A DNA stretch of 64,000 nucleotides from Trichomonas vaginalis G3 (GCF_026262505.1 NC_067207.1:8648082-8712081); one strand, 5' to 3'; counted from the stretch's first letter, positions 30,901-40,023 are shown. The notes: generated by a model from the letters alone, not told the origin. Program-made: numbers and translations.

Positions 30901-31720
30901 CATAGTGCATTTCAACAATACCTGCAGCATTTGCTTCTATCTCTGATATAAAGTTCTCCTTCAAGAGCTGATGTAGTAATGTTCCAATATTATTGAGGTT
31001 TAACGTAGAACATTCATACTTTCCACCAAGTTTATAACATACCATCCATCTTTGTTGTGAGTTTATTTTAATCTTCTCTAAGAGTCTCATGAAAACCTTA
31101 CCGAAATGTTTGTGTAAGTAGTCTCTGTTTGGTTCATCTAAAGCTTCGATGTTAAAGTCAATGAGTCTATTGCCTGACTTCACATTTCTCTTCCTATTCT
31201 CTTCATCTTTCTTTAACCATCTCTCACCTTCTTTTGGTTTGTCGTCAATGGAACGAATGACATTATTAGCTTTGCGAACTTGTTCTATAGCACTTTTAAA
31301 CATCTCTCTTCTCTGTTGTTTCAGTGTGTCGTCTCTCTTTCGTGTTTCACCAACGTTTGCATTTGTTATGTCAAACATCTCTTGACGAACATCATGCGAA
31401 AGAGCTTTACGAGTATGACCAACGTTCGCATTTGTTATGTCAAACATTTCTCTTCTTACTTCATGAGGTACTGAACGTCTATGATATAAGTCAATAGCAA
31501 CGTCATTTAAAGGAAATGCTCTTGCATGGACTTCGTCCTCGCCGCGTTGCGGCTTTATGAACTCATGAATTCTATCATAAGTTATTTCACCATTGTAGTC
31601 ATTGAGGATGTCAGCGAGTGCTTTTTTGTTTGTCGCGTAATGTTTTGCTACTTCTATGTTAGCTTCTGTAAGAAGTTGTTTTATTTCCGAGTGTTCTAAC
31701 TTAGACAACTTCCGATACAT
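27910..31720 (-). pseudogene. Protein-primed DNA polymerase B, element B (broken)
   Basis: This is a family B, protein-primed polymerase as in A. Visible on the minus strand: start MYRKLSKLEHSEIKQLLTEA, two N-terminal repeats (VRREMFDITNANVG type), FADFECSTDG (exonuclease I), YFHNLSYDINFI (exonuclease II), YCKQDVRIL (exonuclease III), DFDAVSLYPSAI (motif A), KLILNSIYGKT (motif B) and YSDTDSMHLY (motif C). A twin-hairpin insert adds about nine in-frame codons near 31528-31559 relative to A. The region is broken. Confidence 0.9.
31528..31559 (-). repeat. Twin-hairpin element inside PolB of element B
   Basis: Two adjacent hairpins, GGACTTCGTCC and GCCGCGTTGCGGC, are followed by TTTATG on the plus strand. 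In the gene's sense they code IKPQRGEDEVH. The A polymerase has YINNKT then FPLNDV here, without this block. The same element lies in the fibre gene at 38764-38795 in the same frame and sense (IKPRNDGNEEH), and between genes at 35836-35866. Confidence 0.8.
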
Positions 31721-31811
31721 CTTTAGTAGGAAATAAAAAAATATTTTTTTGAAAAAATTAGATTAGATTTTTTAAAGTTATTTTTCAAAATAATTTAATA
31801 TTTTTATTTTA

Positions 31812-32285
31812 ATGAAACACATGCAAGATTGCAAGTTCTTTTCATACAATGCTCTCGCTACTGCCATCAAGAATGAGTTCAATAATGCTGCAAACGTTAA
31901 TGTTATCTTTAACAAGAAGTTTGTGAAAGAATCTAAGTTCGGTCAGTATGTCAGACCATTAGCTATCGTCATTGACCGCAAACGTTATACTTCACAAGAG
32001 TTAGCAGTAGTTTTGAAACAAAAGAGTTTCTTCGTGAATGTCAAAGATACTCATTATACTGTCATAAAGAACTCTAACATTGACTTCTTCAGTATTGCTT
32101 TAAATCTTTCCGAACAGAAAGAATATAAGAAGGGTGAAACAAATGTGAAATATTATCCTTCATCTCTGAAGACAATAACGAACAAAGATGTCATACAAAA
32201 GTTCTTACCAAAGGTTGAAGAAGCTTCTATTGACATTGACGAAGGAAGTGAAATGGTTGAAGAAATAGACCCTGAAGTTATTTAA
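31812..32285 (+). CDS. Conserved polymerase-adjacent protein, element B
   Basis: This intact 157-residue frame starts MKHMQDCKFFSYNALATAIK. It aligns end to end with the A copy (9532-9999), including NKKFVKESKFGQ, VIDRKRYTSQEL, FVNVKDTHYT and the acidic end EEIDPEVI. It is divergent from PolB with a 91-bp A+T-rich gap that would hold both promoters. A replication-linked role fits the position, but no catalytic motif is seen. A small DNA-binding or priming accessory is a possibility only. Confidence 0.65.
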   Translation: MKHMQDCKFFSYNALATAIKNEFNNAANVNVIFNKKFVKESKFGQYVRPLAIVIDRKRYTSQELAVVLKQKSFFVNVKDTHYTVIKNSNIDFFSIALNLSEQKEYKKGETNVKYYPSSLKTITNKDVIQKFLPKVEEASIDIDEGSEMVEEIDPEVI

Positions 32286-32656
32286 GCAAAAATATATTTT
32301 TGAATAACTGAAAGTGTCACTACGTCACCATGTGTCACTCGGTTAATTAACTTCTTTTAAAAATGATGACAACATGACATTTTGACAACAGTCCAGGAAA
32401 TAAATTTTATCGTTAATGTTTACGTTAATGTTTTTCATTAAATTTTGACAAAGTGCAAATCTTCACTTCGTCAAAAAGTTAATGTTTTTCATTGAAATCG
32501 GTAAGTTTTCATTAAATTTTGACAAAGTGCAAATCTTCACTTCGTCAAAAAGTTAATGTTTTTCATTGAAATCGGTAAGTTTTCATTAAATTTTGACAAA
32601 GTGCAAATCTTCACTTCGTCAAAAAGTTAATGTTTTTCATTGAAATCGGTAAGTTT
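32286..32656. repeat. Tandem array next to the KilA-N gene of element B
   Basis: Three units of about 74 bp run from about 32440 to 32656. Each contains a hairpin (stems GACAAAGTG and CACTTCGTC around CAAATCTT) and then TTGAAATCGGTAAGTTTT. The latter string also occurs in the coding sequence of the neighbouring KilA-N gene, at 32814-32833, so the unit carries a piece of that gene. Upstream, 32340-32395 shares TGACAACATGACATTTTGAC with flanks of the arrays in C. No gene is seen. Confidence 0.85.
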
Positions 32657-33484
32657 TCATTCTTCCTCTTTGAAGTTGTCGAAATATTCTGTTATCTTTT
32701 CTTTCAGTAATGTTAAGTCTTCTTTGAATGTAAGTATTGTGCAACCTTTGATGTCATAGTGTGTTTGAGGAAGAGTATTTTTGACAATTTCCTTTATTTG
32801 CTCATTCGGTGTCATTGAAATCGGTAAGTTTTCACGATAGAACCAGTTTCTGTCAGATTTATATATCTTAGCTAAGTCATAAAAGCTCTTGTTGTTTCTT
32901 CTCACTAAATGCAACATAACCATATCTCTATCTTCTTCTTTCTCCAACTCTTCAGCGTAAATCATATACTTATAGTTCTTTTCCTTTCCTTTTGGTACTG
33001 AACGTGGTATTCTTTTCTGTATGCTTTTGTCTTTGGATTCAATGACTTCATCTTTTGCTTGAAGTTTCTTTTCCATCTCTCCACGTTCTGCTTTATATAG
33101 TTCATCTAACATCATGAAAATATAACAAGCATAACGAGGTGAAGCCCACATTGCTACAGCATTTACTAAAAGTCTATGAACATAATAACCTTTCAAACCA
33201 GGAGCCAAATTCTTGCGATTTTCGTACGGAATCTCTTCTCTCGGTTTTCCGAGGGAAGCAATCATATGAGGAAATTCTTCTAAAAGTTCTTTTGCCTGTT
33301 GGTTTTCAAACCAATGATATGCTTGCTTTGTAGAACGAAGAGCATTCATTATACTTTGCATTTGATACATATCGTCTTTGACCGAACGAATGAGGCGAAG
33401 TTGTTTGTTATACTGTATGTACTCGTATTCTTCATTTATGGCTTCATGAACGATAGCAGTTGTTGTGTTCTCTGATGTTGACAT
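32657..33484 (-). CDS. KilA-N domain protein, element B
   Basis: This intact 275-residue frame starts MSTSENTTTAIVHEAINEEY. The KilA-N-type core lies about residues 60-130, with YYVHRLLVNAVAMWASPRYA as its most diagnostic part. A coiled linker follows, then a conserved C-terminal region (RIPRSVPKGKEKNYKYMIYA, FYDLAKIYKSDRNWFYRE) of the kind found after KilA-N in large DNA viruses. KilA-N domains bind DNA, and a regulatory role is usual. The C copy (56904-57728) is almost 90 percent identical. It is followed in line by the GIY-YIG gene in both. Confidence 0.8.
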   Translation of the reverse strand: MSTSENTTTAIVHEAINEEYEYIQYNKQLRLIRSVKDDMYQMQSIMNALRSTKQAYHWFENQQAKELLEEFPHMIASLGKPREEIPYENRKNLAPGLKGYYVHRLLVNAVAMWASPRYACYIFMMLDELYKAERGEMEKKLQAKDEVIESKDKSIQKRIPRSVPKGKEKNYKYMIYAEELEKEEDRDMVMLHLVRRNNKSFYDLAKIYKSDRNWFYRENLPISMTPNEQIKEIVKNTLPQTHYDIKGCTILTFKEDLTLLKEKITEYFDNFKEEE

Positions 33485-33572
33485 TACTGTTCTTACATAC
33501 AGGATAAAAAAATAAATAAAAAAAATTCTAACGTTATTTTCTGACCTTCACAAAAGACCAAAAATAAACGCT

Positions 33573-34202
33573 TTACATGTATTTTTCAGCAACTTCGTCA
33601 AATAATTTTATAGCACTATCTATCTCATCTACTTCGAAAGTTTCTTTACCTTTCATGGGAGCACCATACATTTTCTCAAACTTTTCAAGTAGTTCTGTTT
33701 CTGCAGCTCTCATATCATTAACGAACACAACCTTGACTCTATTGACTGTACTGTCATATCTTTGAGTTATATTATATGTTCTTCCTATCTTATATCTCTT
33801 TGTATTGAAGTCCTTCGGTTTCTGAACGATGTAAAGTAAGCCTTCACTGCAACGTTCTGAGTCGAATGAACCATATGTTATGAAGTTATATCCAACAACT
33901 GGGTCAATCCATAGAAGAATTATTGGTATAAGACTTTTGTCAATGAGATATGCTGTAGTTCCATAGAATCTTACTGATATCATAAGCTCAGGATTTCTTG
34001 TCAAAATTTTCTGAGTTGAAGCATTTCTAACCCAGTCGTTTGTTTTCTTTCCAGATGGAGATATAATGTCTGACAAAGAATATTTGTTGTATTTCTTACA
34101 GTATCTTACGTTTAAATCACCAATTCTAACCACTTTGGTGTCATTGTCAATCTTTCTAACTGTTTCAAACTCAATGTTTGACATTACTGTCTTTACATAC
34201 AA
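33573..34202 (-). CDS. GIY-YIG-like (T5orf172/MUG113) nuclease-domain protein, element B
   Basis: The intact 209-residue frame may start MYVKTVMSNIEFETVRKIDN or at the later MSNIEFE; the C copy supports the latter. Residues 125-200 read GLLYIVQKPKDF, then YKIGRT, then a spaced R and ETELLEKFEKMYG, and END on EVDE: the T5orf172 variant of the GIY-YIG nuclease domain. Such domains often accompany KilA-N or BRO proteins in viruses and phages. It is upstream of the KilA-N gene on the same strand. It may cut DNA or act in regulation; not shown. Confidence 0.7.
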   Translation of the reverse strand: MYVKTVMSNIEFETVRKIDNDTKVVRIGDLNVRYCKKYNKYSLSDIISPSGKKTNDWVRNASTQKILTRNPELMISVRFYGTTAYLIDKSLIPIILLWIDPVVGYNFITYGSFDSERCSEGLLYIVQKPKDFNTKRYKIGRTYNITQRYDSTVNRVKVVFVNDMRAAETELLEKFEKMYGAPMKGKETFEVDEIDSAIKLFDEVAEKYM

Positions 34203-34279
34203 AATAAAAATTTTTCTTAGAAAAAATTAGCGTTATTTTTCTAACTAATGAAATTCATGAAATTTGGTCATTTTTCAGA

Positions 34280-35425
34280 CAAAAATAATGTTTAGGGTAG
34301 ATGGTTAGATCTAACCTGATATCTACCCTCATTTCTACCCTCATTATTTATAACCGTTTTACATGGTAAACGTTATGAATTCGTGAAATTTTAAATATTT
34401 TTGTAGCTTCTATTTCTTCAGTTAATATATCAAAAGTTTTAACAATGTCGAAAGTTTCTTTATACTTCTTCTTGACATCAGATAAAAGGAAATCATCAGC
34501 TGTTGGATAGTTTTTGTTCAGAAATGTCAACATGTCCATTTTATCTTCTGCTGGTTTCTCTACTTCTTTCTTTAAGTATGCATAGTCGTTTCTCATACGT
34601 TCTATCTCTTTGACGGAGTAGTTATATTTCCTCATTGCTGCTTTACATTTTGAACATTGCGGATTCATTTTTGCGTTATACATTGAAATTTGACCTGCTA
34701 GAACAACTAAGGCGTCAATGGTTTTCTTTAAATCTGAAGCAGTTGGTTTTATCTGTTTGTTCCATACTTTGCCTCTTCTGTCTTTATCTCTTATCTGCCA
34801 CACACATTCAGCAGCTAATGAAACAAAGTTATCGTAAGTCTTAAACTCCTCAGATTTATATATGTCAGAGATGTTCTTATATACCATGTCGCAATCTTTG
34901 TCCATAACTTTATGGTTGCAATGAAAACCAAGGAATTCATAATTTACTTTACGTATGAACTTCTTTATTTCTACTGAATCAGTAACTTTAACTTCAATTT
35001 CATCGAATTCAGGAATAGTTAGTTTTTCTTGTTGAACTTCCGGTAATTTAGGCAAATGGTCTATGATATCTTGCATTTCATATAGCTCCTCTCCATTTGT
35101 TTCATCTTTCGCACTACAGTCTAAATTACTTGTTAAAAGTTCTTGCTTTATTCTTTGTATTTCTGTTTCAAAAGTATATGAAGAAGGAATGAAGTTTTTC
35201 ATCTCTACCAACATTGACGTAGGATTCATGATTAATGAATTTGGTGCCGTGCATGCTGTCGAAAGTGCTGATGTTTCGATTTTTGTAATCATATTTATAT
35301 AAAAATAAAAAAAATAAATAAAAATAAAATTAACTTTATTTTTTTCTATCTTAAGGAAATTCATGAGGGTAGAAATGAGGGTAGAAATGAGGTTAGATCT
35401 AACCATCTACCTTAAACATTATTTT
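34280..35425. repeat. Inverted repeats bounding the cassette gene in element B
   Basis: The outer sequence AAAAATAATGTTTA, then GGTAGATGGTTAGATCTAAC and CATTTCTACCC, appears at about 34282-34345 and inverted at about 35360-35425. Only the 314-residue gene lies between. The same gene in A is enclosed by a related but distinct inverted repeat (7421-9012). The palindromic core GGTTAGATCTAACC also occurs at the inner edges of the terminal repeats. Confidence 0.65.
34348..35292 (-). CDS. Conserved cassette protein of unknown function, element B
   Basis: The frame from ATG at 35292 gives 314 residues starting MITKIETSALSTACTAPNSL. I choose this start because the A copy begins here and the bases just upstream are the usual T-rich leader. 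About 91 percent identical by eye to 7997-8941. It keeps the Cys/His set (FHCNHKVMDKDC; NPQCSKCKAA) and the helical end. Family unknown. It is enclosed by inverted repeats and lies between the GIY-YIG gene and the integrase. Confidence 0.7.
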   Translation of the reverse strand: MITKIETSALSTACTAPNSLIMNPTSMLVEMKNFIPSSYTFETEIQRIKQELLTSNLDCSAKDETNGEELYEMQDIIDHLPKLPEVQQEKLTIPEFDEIEVKVTDSVEIKKFIRKVNYEFLGFHCNHKVMDKDCDMVYKNISDIYKSEEFKTYDNFVSLAAECVWQIRDKDRRGKVWNKQIKPTASDLKKTIDALVVLAGQISMYNAKMNPQCSKCKAAMRKYNYSVKEIERMRNDYAYLKKEVEKPAEDKMDMLTFLNKNYPTADDFLLSDVKKKYKETFDIVKTFDILTEEIEATKIFKISRIHNVYHVKRL

Positions 35426-35940
35426 TGCTGAATTCAGCAACAAAATGAACGAGGTCAGGATGTATGTAAATACCTTTGAATTCATTTATAACGCCCTTAG
35501 TAAGCTCATAAAATGCTTGTTTTGCATCACATTTTGACGAAGTGCAAATCTTCACTTCGTGTCATGATGCAAAAATAATGAGTTCATTTACTCACAATAT
35601 TTTTGTACAAAATGTAAACTTTACATAACCGTTTCTATCGTACATGATATTTAGTTGACATTGTAAACTATCTTCATGTAAAGTATGGCGGTTTGAAACC
35701 GTCGGGAACCTTCACTTTTTGACGAACTTTCCGCAGCAATTTTTAAAATTTGTGAAAACTCAACGGTTTGACACGTACCATATGTCATTTTACTCAGAAT
35801 TTTGTGCTGAATTCAGCAAAAATTATTTTTGTTCATGGGCTATGCCCCGCCGCTTTGCGTCTTTATGTTAAAATAAATGGTACCATTAATGATATCATGA
35901 CTGTTCTCGTTCATGTCTGATTTACATCTAATGAAAAAGT
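35293..35940. other. Intergenic region with hairpins upstream of the integrase end
   Basis: No gene is seen. The stretch has the right-hand cassette repeat (to about 35425), a hairpin at 35541-35568 (GACGAAGTG and CACTTCGTG around CAAATCTT) like those of the KilA-N arrays, and a twin-hairpin element at 35836-35866. A string TTTGTACAAAATGTAAAC near 35611 is A+T-rich and unremarkable. Short G+C-rich tracts near 35690-35720 are not explained. Confidence 0.6.
35836..35866 (-). repeat. Twin-hairpin element, intergenic copy in element B
   Basis: GGGCTATGCCC is followed by GCCGCTTTGCGTC and TTTATG. It aligns with the copies at 31528-31559 and 38764-38795, which lie in frame inside genes; the shared tail is the most constant part. 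Being outside a gene, it shows that the unit is an element and not part of one protein family. Confidence 0.7.
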
Positions 35941-37026
35941 TTAGAAGAATTTTCTTATTCTTTCTGGCTTATTTTTGTCTTTCCAGTACTCCCGCTCTAA
36001 TGGTCCCAGATGTGTTGGCTTTGACTCTCTCAAGTTCTTAGATGGTATAACATCTTCAACGCCTCCTTCATATCTTACTTTATAAGTGTCATCGTTTATG
36101 TTGTAGCCAAGTATTTCAATAACCACTCCTCGCTTTGCTTCGTCAATGGTTTCAGCAAGTTTGCCATTACTACTTTCAACTAATTTATGTCGAGGGTAAA
36201 ACGCAATAGAGTCGTCAGCAGCTTTTATAAGATATCCATTACCTTGCGTAGAGTCTACGATATAATAATTTCGACTTAACCTTAAACGTTTCTTTGTCAA
36301 GGGTTTGTCGTCAAGAACTACACGAACTTTTGTTCCAGGAATGAGAGTAAATTGTGTTGAATTTCTGATATTTTGTGTTTGACTTCGTTTCTTTTGTATA
36401 TACTTTTCTTCTTGTTGTTGTGTCATTGAATTTGGTGTATGTCCTGTTGTAGAATTTGTTGAGGAATTATATACTTCGAGAAAATGTTTCATTGTTTCTT
36501 CGGTAAAGTCTCGCTCTTGATTTAAATCTCTGAGCGTTCTTATGAAGCGATTAATGATACCTAAAATATTATGGTTATGGTCTTCAGTAGTGTAGTGAGT
36601 TATGTTATGCTTAATGAGAAATTCTGTGATTTCATTGCTGAGGTATGCTGAATCCTGGTCTGATGTTAAAGTACTTGGGCTATGTTCTGCTACAAACTTT
36701 TGTAAAACTCTTAACACTTCACGAGTTCCTTTATTTTTCATTGGATATGCATATGCTTTACGAGTGTTAACATTAATGAAGATGAGGAATGGTTTATGTC
36801 CTCCTTTTCTGCTTTGAATGAGAGTGTCAAATTGGTATGCGTCAGGAGTGTTGGAGTAAATTGGTAAAAAGTAGTCGTAAGGGTTTATTTTTGTTTGATG
36901 TACAACATTTTTGTCAAAGAACCTTTTCACTTCAGCTCTGTTAGTAAATCCCCAACTCTTTGCAGCTTCATTGAACTTCTTAAATGACCTCCATGGATGT
37001 TGTTTGAATACTTCTTTCAAGCTCAT
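35941..37026 (-). CDS. Retroviral-type (DDE) integrase, element B
   Basis: The 361-residue frame starts MSLKEVFKQHPWRSFKKFNE. The catalytic core spans about residues 60-180 with D in YQFDTLIQ and D in SDQDSAYLS, followed by NHNILGIINRFIRTLRDLNQ and the GHTPN turn. A C-terminal chromo-like module (VVIEILGYNINDDTYKVRYE, then VIPSKNLR) would help target chromatin. This c-integrase joins element ends to host DNA, consistent with the TTAGG duplication. Length is normal for Polinton integrases. Only a remnant is seen in A and none in C within the window. Confidence 0.85.
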   Translation of the reverse strand: MSLKEVFKQHPWRSFKKFNEAAKSWGFTNRAEVKRFFDKNVVHQTKINPYDYFLPIYSNTPDAYQFDTLIQSRKGGHKPFLIFINVNTRKAYAYPMKNKGTREVLRVLQKFVAEHSPSTLTSDQDSAYLSNEITEFLIKHNITHYTTEDHNHNILGIINRFIRTLRDLNQERDFTEETMKHFLEVYNSSTNSTTGHTPNSMTQQQEEKYIQKKRSQTQNIRNSTQFTLIPGTKVRVVLDDKPLTKKRLRLSRNYYIVDSTQGNGYLIKAADDSIAFYPRHKLVESSNGKLAETIDEAKRGVVIEILGYNINDDTYKVRYEGGVEDVIPSKNLRESKPTHLGPLEREYWKDKNKPERIRKFF

Positions 37027-37060
37027 TTATGTAAAGTTAAAGATTTTATTCAAGACGGTA

Positions 37061-40006
37061 CTATGCGAATATAGTCATAAATGGTGGCATATAATCTTCA
37101 CCCGAGCCTGTTGGATTTGTTGTGAAAGTGTGTGAATGATTTCCTGTGGTTCCACAGAAAATACCTGTGCTTGAATCTACTGGGTCACTTGAAATATCAT
37201 ATCTATCCATTCCCTGTCTATCCGAACCTGCTGCAAGATTTCTATAACCTCTTTTTGTTATTGAATGTGAATGATTACCTGTTGTGTTTGTAGTTCCTGT
37301 ATGAGTGTGCGGTGGAAGGTTTGCTTCTTTAATTTTCTTCGAACCTCCTGCCGTCTTTGAATATCTAGCACAGTATAAGAATTTGTCTACAATCTGCTTC
37401 CATTCACCAAAACCTAAAACACTTGCTGGATTTGTTGAGTTCATTGACGTATAAATAGAGCCTATAGGATATAATGTTTGAAGTATTTCAGTCTTTAATG
37501 TTTGAAGCTCTGTTTTGTCGGCTTTCTTATCTAACATTGCTGGTAGTTCATATGTTTCAAAGTTTATGGCATGATATTCAATGTTCATACATTTACCATT
37601 TAAGGAGTTTAGTGTATCTTTTACGCTTGTACTCGGATTTTCTAATGGTGCACTTGAACCAAGGTCAAAGTTCAATATTATGTCGTCTGCTCTAACAGTA
37701 GTGAAGGATTTATGTGTATGGTTCTTGTCGGCTTTCTTCTCTAACATTGCTGGTAGTTCATGTGTTTCAAAGTTTCTGACATGACCTTCGATATTCCTGC
37801 AACTGTTATCTAAATTGTTTAGTGTATCTTTTACGCTTGTACTCGGATTCTCTAATGGTGCACTTGAACCAAGGGTATAGTTCAATATTATGTCGTCTGC
37901 TCTAACAGTAGTGAAGGATTTATGTGTATGGTTCTTGTCAGCTTTACTGTCTAATGTAGCTTGAAGTTCATTTATATCGGAGATGTTGTGTTTATGAGAT
38001 TTCAAAACTTTGTTCGTTGCTTCGAGTTCAACTTTGTCAGCTTTACTTTTAATAGCATCTTCAAAAGTTATTTTTGCCTTAACTCTCAATGTAAATCTTG
38101 GTTCAACTAATACACCGTTAACAAAGAAGTATGAAGCATAAATTTCATCGTTATAATCAAATGCTTCTGGTGCTTTACCCGTTTCATACTGTACAGTACA
38201 GCTTATGTCATAACCTTTAGCACGAATGAATTTATATCTTCTTTCATTAACATCTTCAGTGCTTATTTGTTCATCCTGTGTTAAATATCCATGGTAGTCC
38301 GTTATAATCTGTTCGTCTGAAGTTATATAATGAACGTGGTTCTTGACTTTATCACTCAGAGCTAAAAGCTCATTTTTGTTTGCTTTTTCGGCTAATTTCT
38401 CATTAACATCATTCACTTCTAATTCAACTCTTCCGCCAGAACTCTTATTATCATTAATCTTTTTCATTAATTCGGTAATTACGTCATAAAGACTATATTC
38501 TGTTTTCGGTTTTGTAAATAATGAGTCAAAATTTCTTTTCATCATTACATCGCTGACATTAATGATATCACCAATTCCTTTTTCATTTATTCTCTTCATT
38601 AATTCTGCAATAATGACGAATATATAATCTGTTAATTTATTCTCTTCATCGAGGGTTATAGAATGTTTTGAAATTGAATCATTAACTCCTCTAAATAAAT
38701 CAATAACTTCAGGATACACGTTTTTAATGTCTCGAATAACCCGACCAGTATCCTGTTGTTCATGTTCTTCGTTCCCGTCGTTACGCGGCTTTATGTCTCT
38801 AACCATCATCAACGCAGTCATAACCGGAGGGTTTGTTGCTACCTGTTCGAAAATCCGTCCGTTATGTACGGTATATCTAAATAATTTCTTTGTGTTTGTT
38901 AAAACATTTGAAACAAGTCTTTTAAAACCATCTACAAAATTTCCTGTTTCACCTAATGTTCTTGCAGCATTTACAAGCTCACCCATTCCCGCTTTTGACC
39001 CCAAAAACGTCCATATTGCATTTATTTCACTCTGTATAGTTGTCCATTCTGCAAAACTAACGCCCGCATTCGCTAAGCTGAAAATGAAATTCAGTGGATC
39101 GAACTTAATTCCACCTTCTTTTTCAATTTCAACGAACTCACTAACATGAGATTTTAAGTATTCTTTCGTTAAAATCGTTTTTCCGGATGTCATGCTGTTA
39201 ACGGAACCATCACCATCAAAAGTTAACGAATTCAATTTCGTCATTGGTGCTTTTATTTCATACACCGCTTTATCTATAGTTTTTGGCTCACCTTCTTTAG
39301 AAGTGTATGAAACATTAATGAATGAATTATATGTATTCATGAATGAGTTAAAATCAATGATTTTCATTAATGACGCCTTTAATGATTCATTTACTGTCGA
39401 ATCCCTTAAAGTAATTAATGAACTGTCATTTATGAAAGGTACACTGCAAACTGTCGAATTTGGATCAAATGCTGTAGTTGGTGCAGGAATATTAATGATA
39501 TAAGTCATTAAATCATTAAGTGACGTAAATAATGTTGTCGTTTTTGATTTAATTTCTTTAGCATCTGTTATATATGGTAATTTCATTTCTGTAGTTTCTG
39601 AATTAAAGATATTCGCTAAAATGTTTTGTAAACTGTTTTGAACAGCTGTGTAAACCGTTGAATCCGGAACTCTTACGATTTCACCGTCCTTAATAAAAGG
39701 CATTGCACATGGTGTAGTGCTTGGGTCAAATCGTTCGGGATTATAATTCAACATATATTCTAATGCTTCATGAACAGACTTATATACTGTTGTATTATCT
39801 TTTTCAATAATTTCACCGTCCTTTATAAACGGCATAGTACATGGAGTTAAAATAGGGTCAAACTTTTCATAGTCCTTCCATGTTATATATTTCTCAGTAT
39901 TTCCATCAGAAATAACAATATATTTGTCAGTAAGTGTGAGAGAGTATTGACCAAAATATAAACGTTTAGCTCTGTCAGCTTCATACGCATATGCAGCTAT
40001 ACTCAT
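37061..40006 (-). CDS. Fibre-like protein with phage-type collar domain, element B
   Basis: The open 981-residue frame starts MSIAAYAYEADRAKRLYFGQ. Residues 50-210 have three CxMPFIKDGE/CSVPFINDSS repeats; the middle is helical; residues 560-860 have KADKNHTHKSFTTVRADDI repeats with coiled linkers. The last 130 residues (YPIGSIYTSMNSTNPASVLG, then LPPHTHTGTTNTTGNHSHS and MPPFMTIFA) match the C-terminal domain of phage short tail fibres and gp10-type baseplate proteins. It is probably a receptor-binding fibre. A twin-hairpin element adds in-frame residues near 38764-38795. Confidence 0.8.
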   Translation of the reverse strand: MSIAAYAYEADRAKRLYFGQYSLTLTDKYIVISDGNTEKYITWKDYEKFDPILTPCTMPFIKDGEIIEKDNTTVYKSVHEALEYMLNYNPERFDPSTTPCAMPFIKDGEIVRVPDSTVYTAVQNSLQNILANIFNSETTEMKLPYITDAKEIKSKTTTLFTSLNDLMTYIINIPAPTTAFDPNSTVCSVPFINDSSLITLRDSTVNESLKASLMKIIDFNSFMNTYNSFINVSYTSKEGEPKTIDKAVYEIKAPMTKLNSLTFDGDGSVNSMTSGKTILTKEYLKSHVSEFVEIEKEGGIKFDPLNFIFSLANAGVSFAEWTTIQSEINAIWTFLGSKAGMGELVNAARTLGETGNFVDGFKRLVSNVLTNTKKLFRYTVHNGRIFEQVATNPPVMTALMMVRDIKPRNDGNEEHEQQDTGRVIRDIKNVYPEVIDLFRGVNDSISKHSITLDEENKLTDYIFVIIAELMKRINEKGIGDIINVSDVMMKRNFDSLFTKPKTEYSLYDVITELMKKINDNKSSGGRVELEVNDVNEKLAEKANKNELLALSDKVKNHVHYITSDEQIITDYHGYLTQDEQISTEDVNERRYKFIRAKGYDISCTVQYETGKAPEAFDYNDEIYASYFFVNGVLVEPRFTLRVKAKITFEDAIKSKADKVELEATNKVLKSHKHNISDINELQATLDSKADKNHTHKSFTTVRADDIILNYTLGSSAPLENPSTSVKDTLNNLDNSCRNIEGHVRNFETHELPAMLEKKADKNHTHKSFTTVRADDIILNFDLGSSAPLENPSTSVKDTLNSLNGKCMNIEYHAINFETYELPAMLDKKADKTELQTLKTEILQTLYPIGSIYTSMNSTNPASVLGFGEWKQIVDKFLYCARYSKTAGGSKKIKEANLPPHTHTGTTNTTGNHSHSITKRGYRNLAAGSDRQGMDRYDISSDPVDSSTGIFCGTTGNHSHTFTTNPTGSGEDYMPPFMTIFA
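38764..38795 (-). repeat. Twin-hairpin element inside the fibre gene of element B
   Basis: The plus strand reads TTCTTCGTTCCCGTCG then TTACGCGGCTTTATG, aligning with the copies at 31528 and 35836. In the sense of the gene it codes IKPRNDGNEEH, the same frame and direction as IKPQRGEDEVH in PolB. Its hairpins are less perfect than in the PolB copy, which suggests it is older. The A fibre gene is shorter by about 15 bases at this place. Confidence 0.7.
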
Positions 40007-40023
40007 ATTTTAATGAGAATAAA

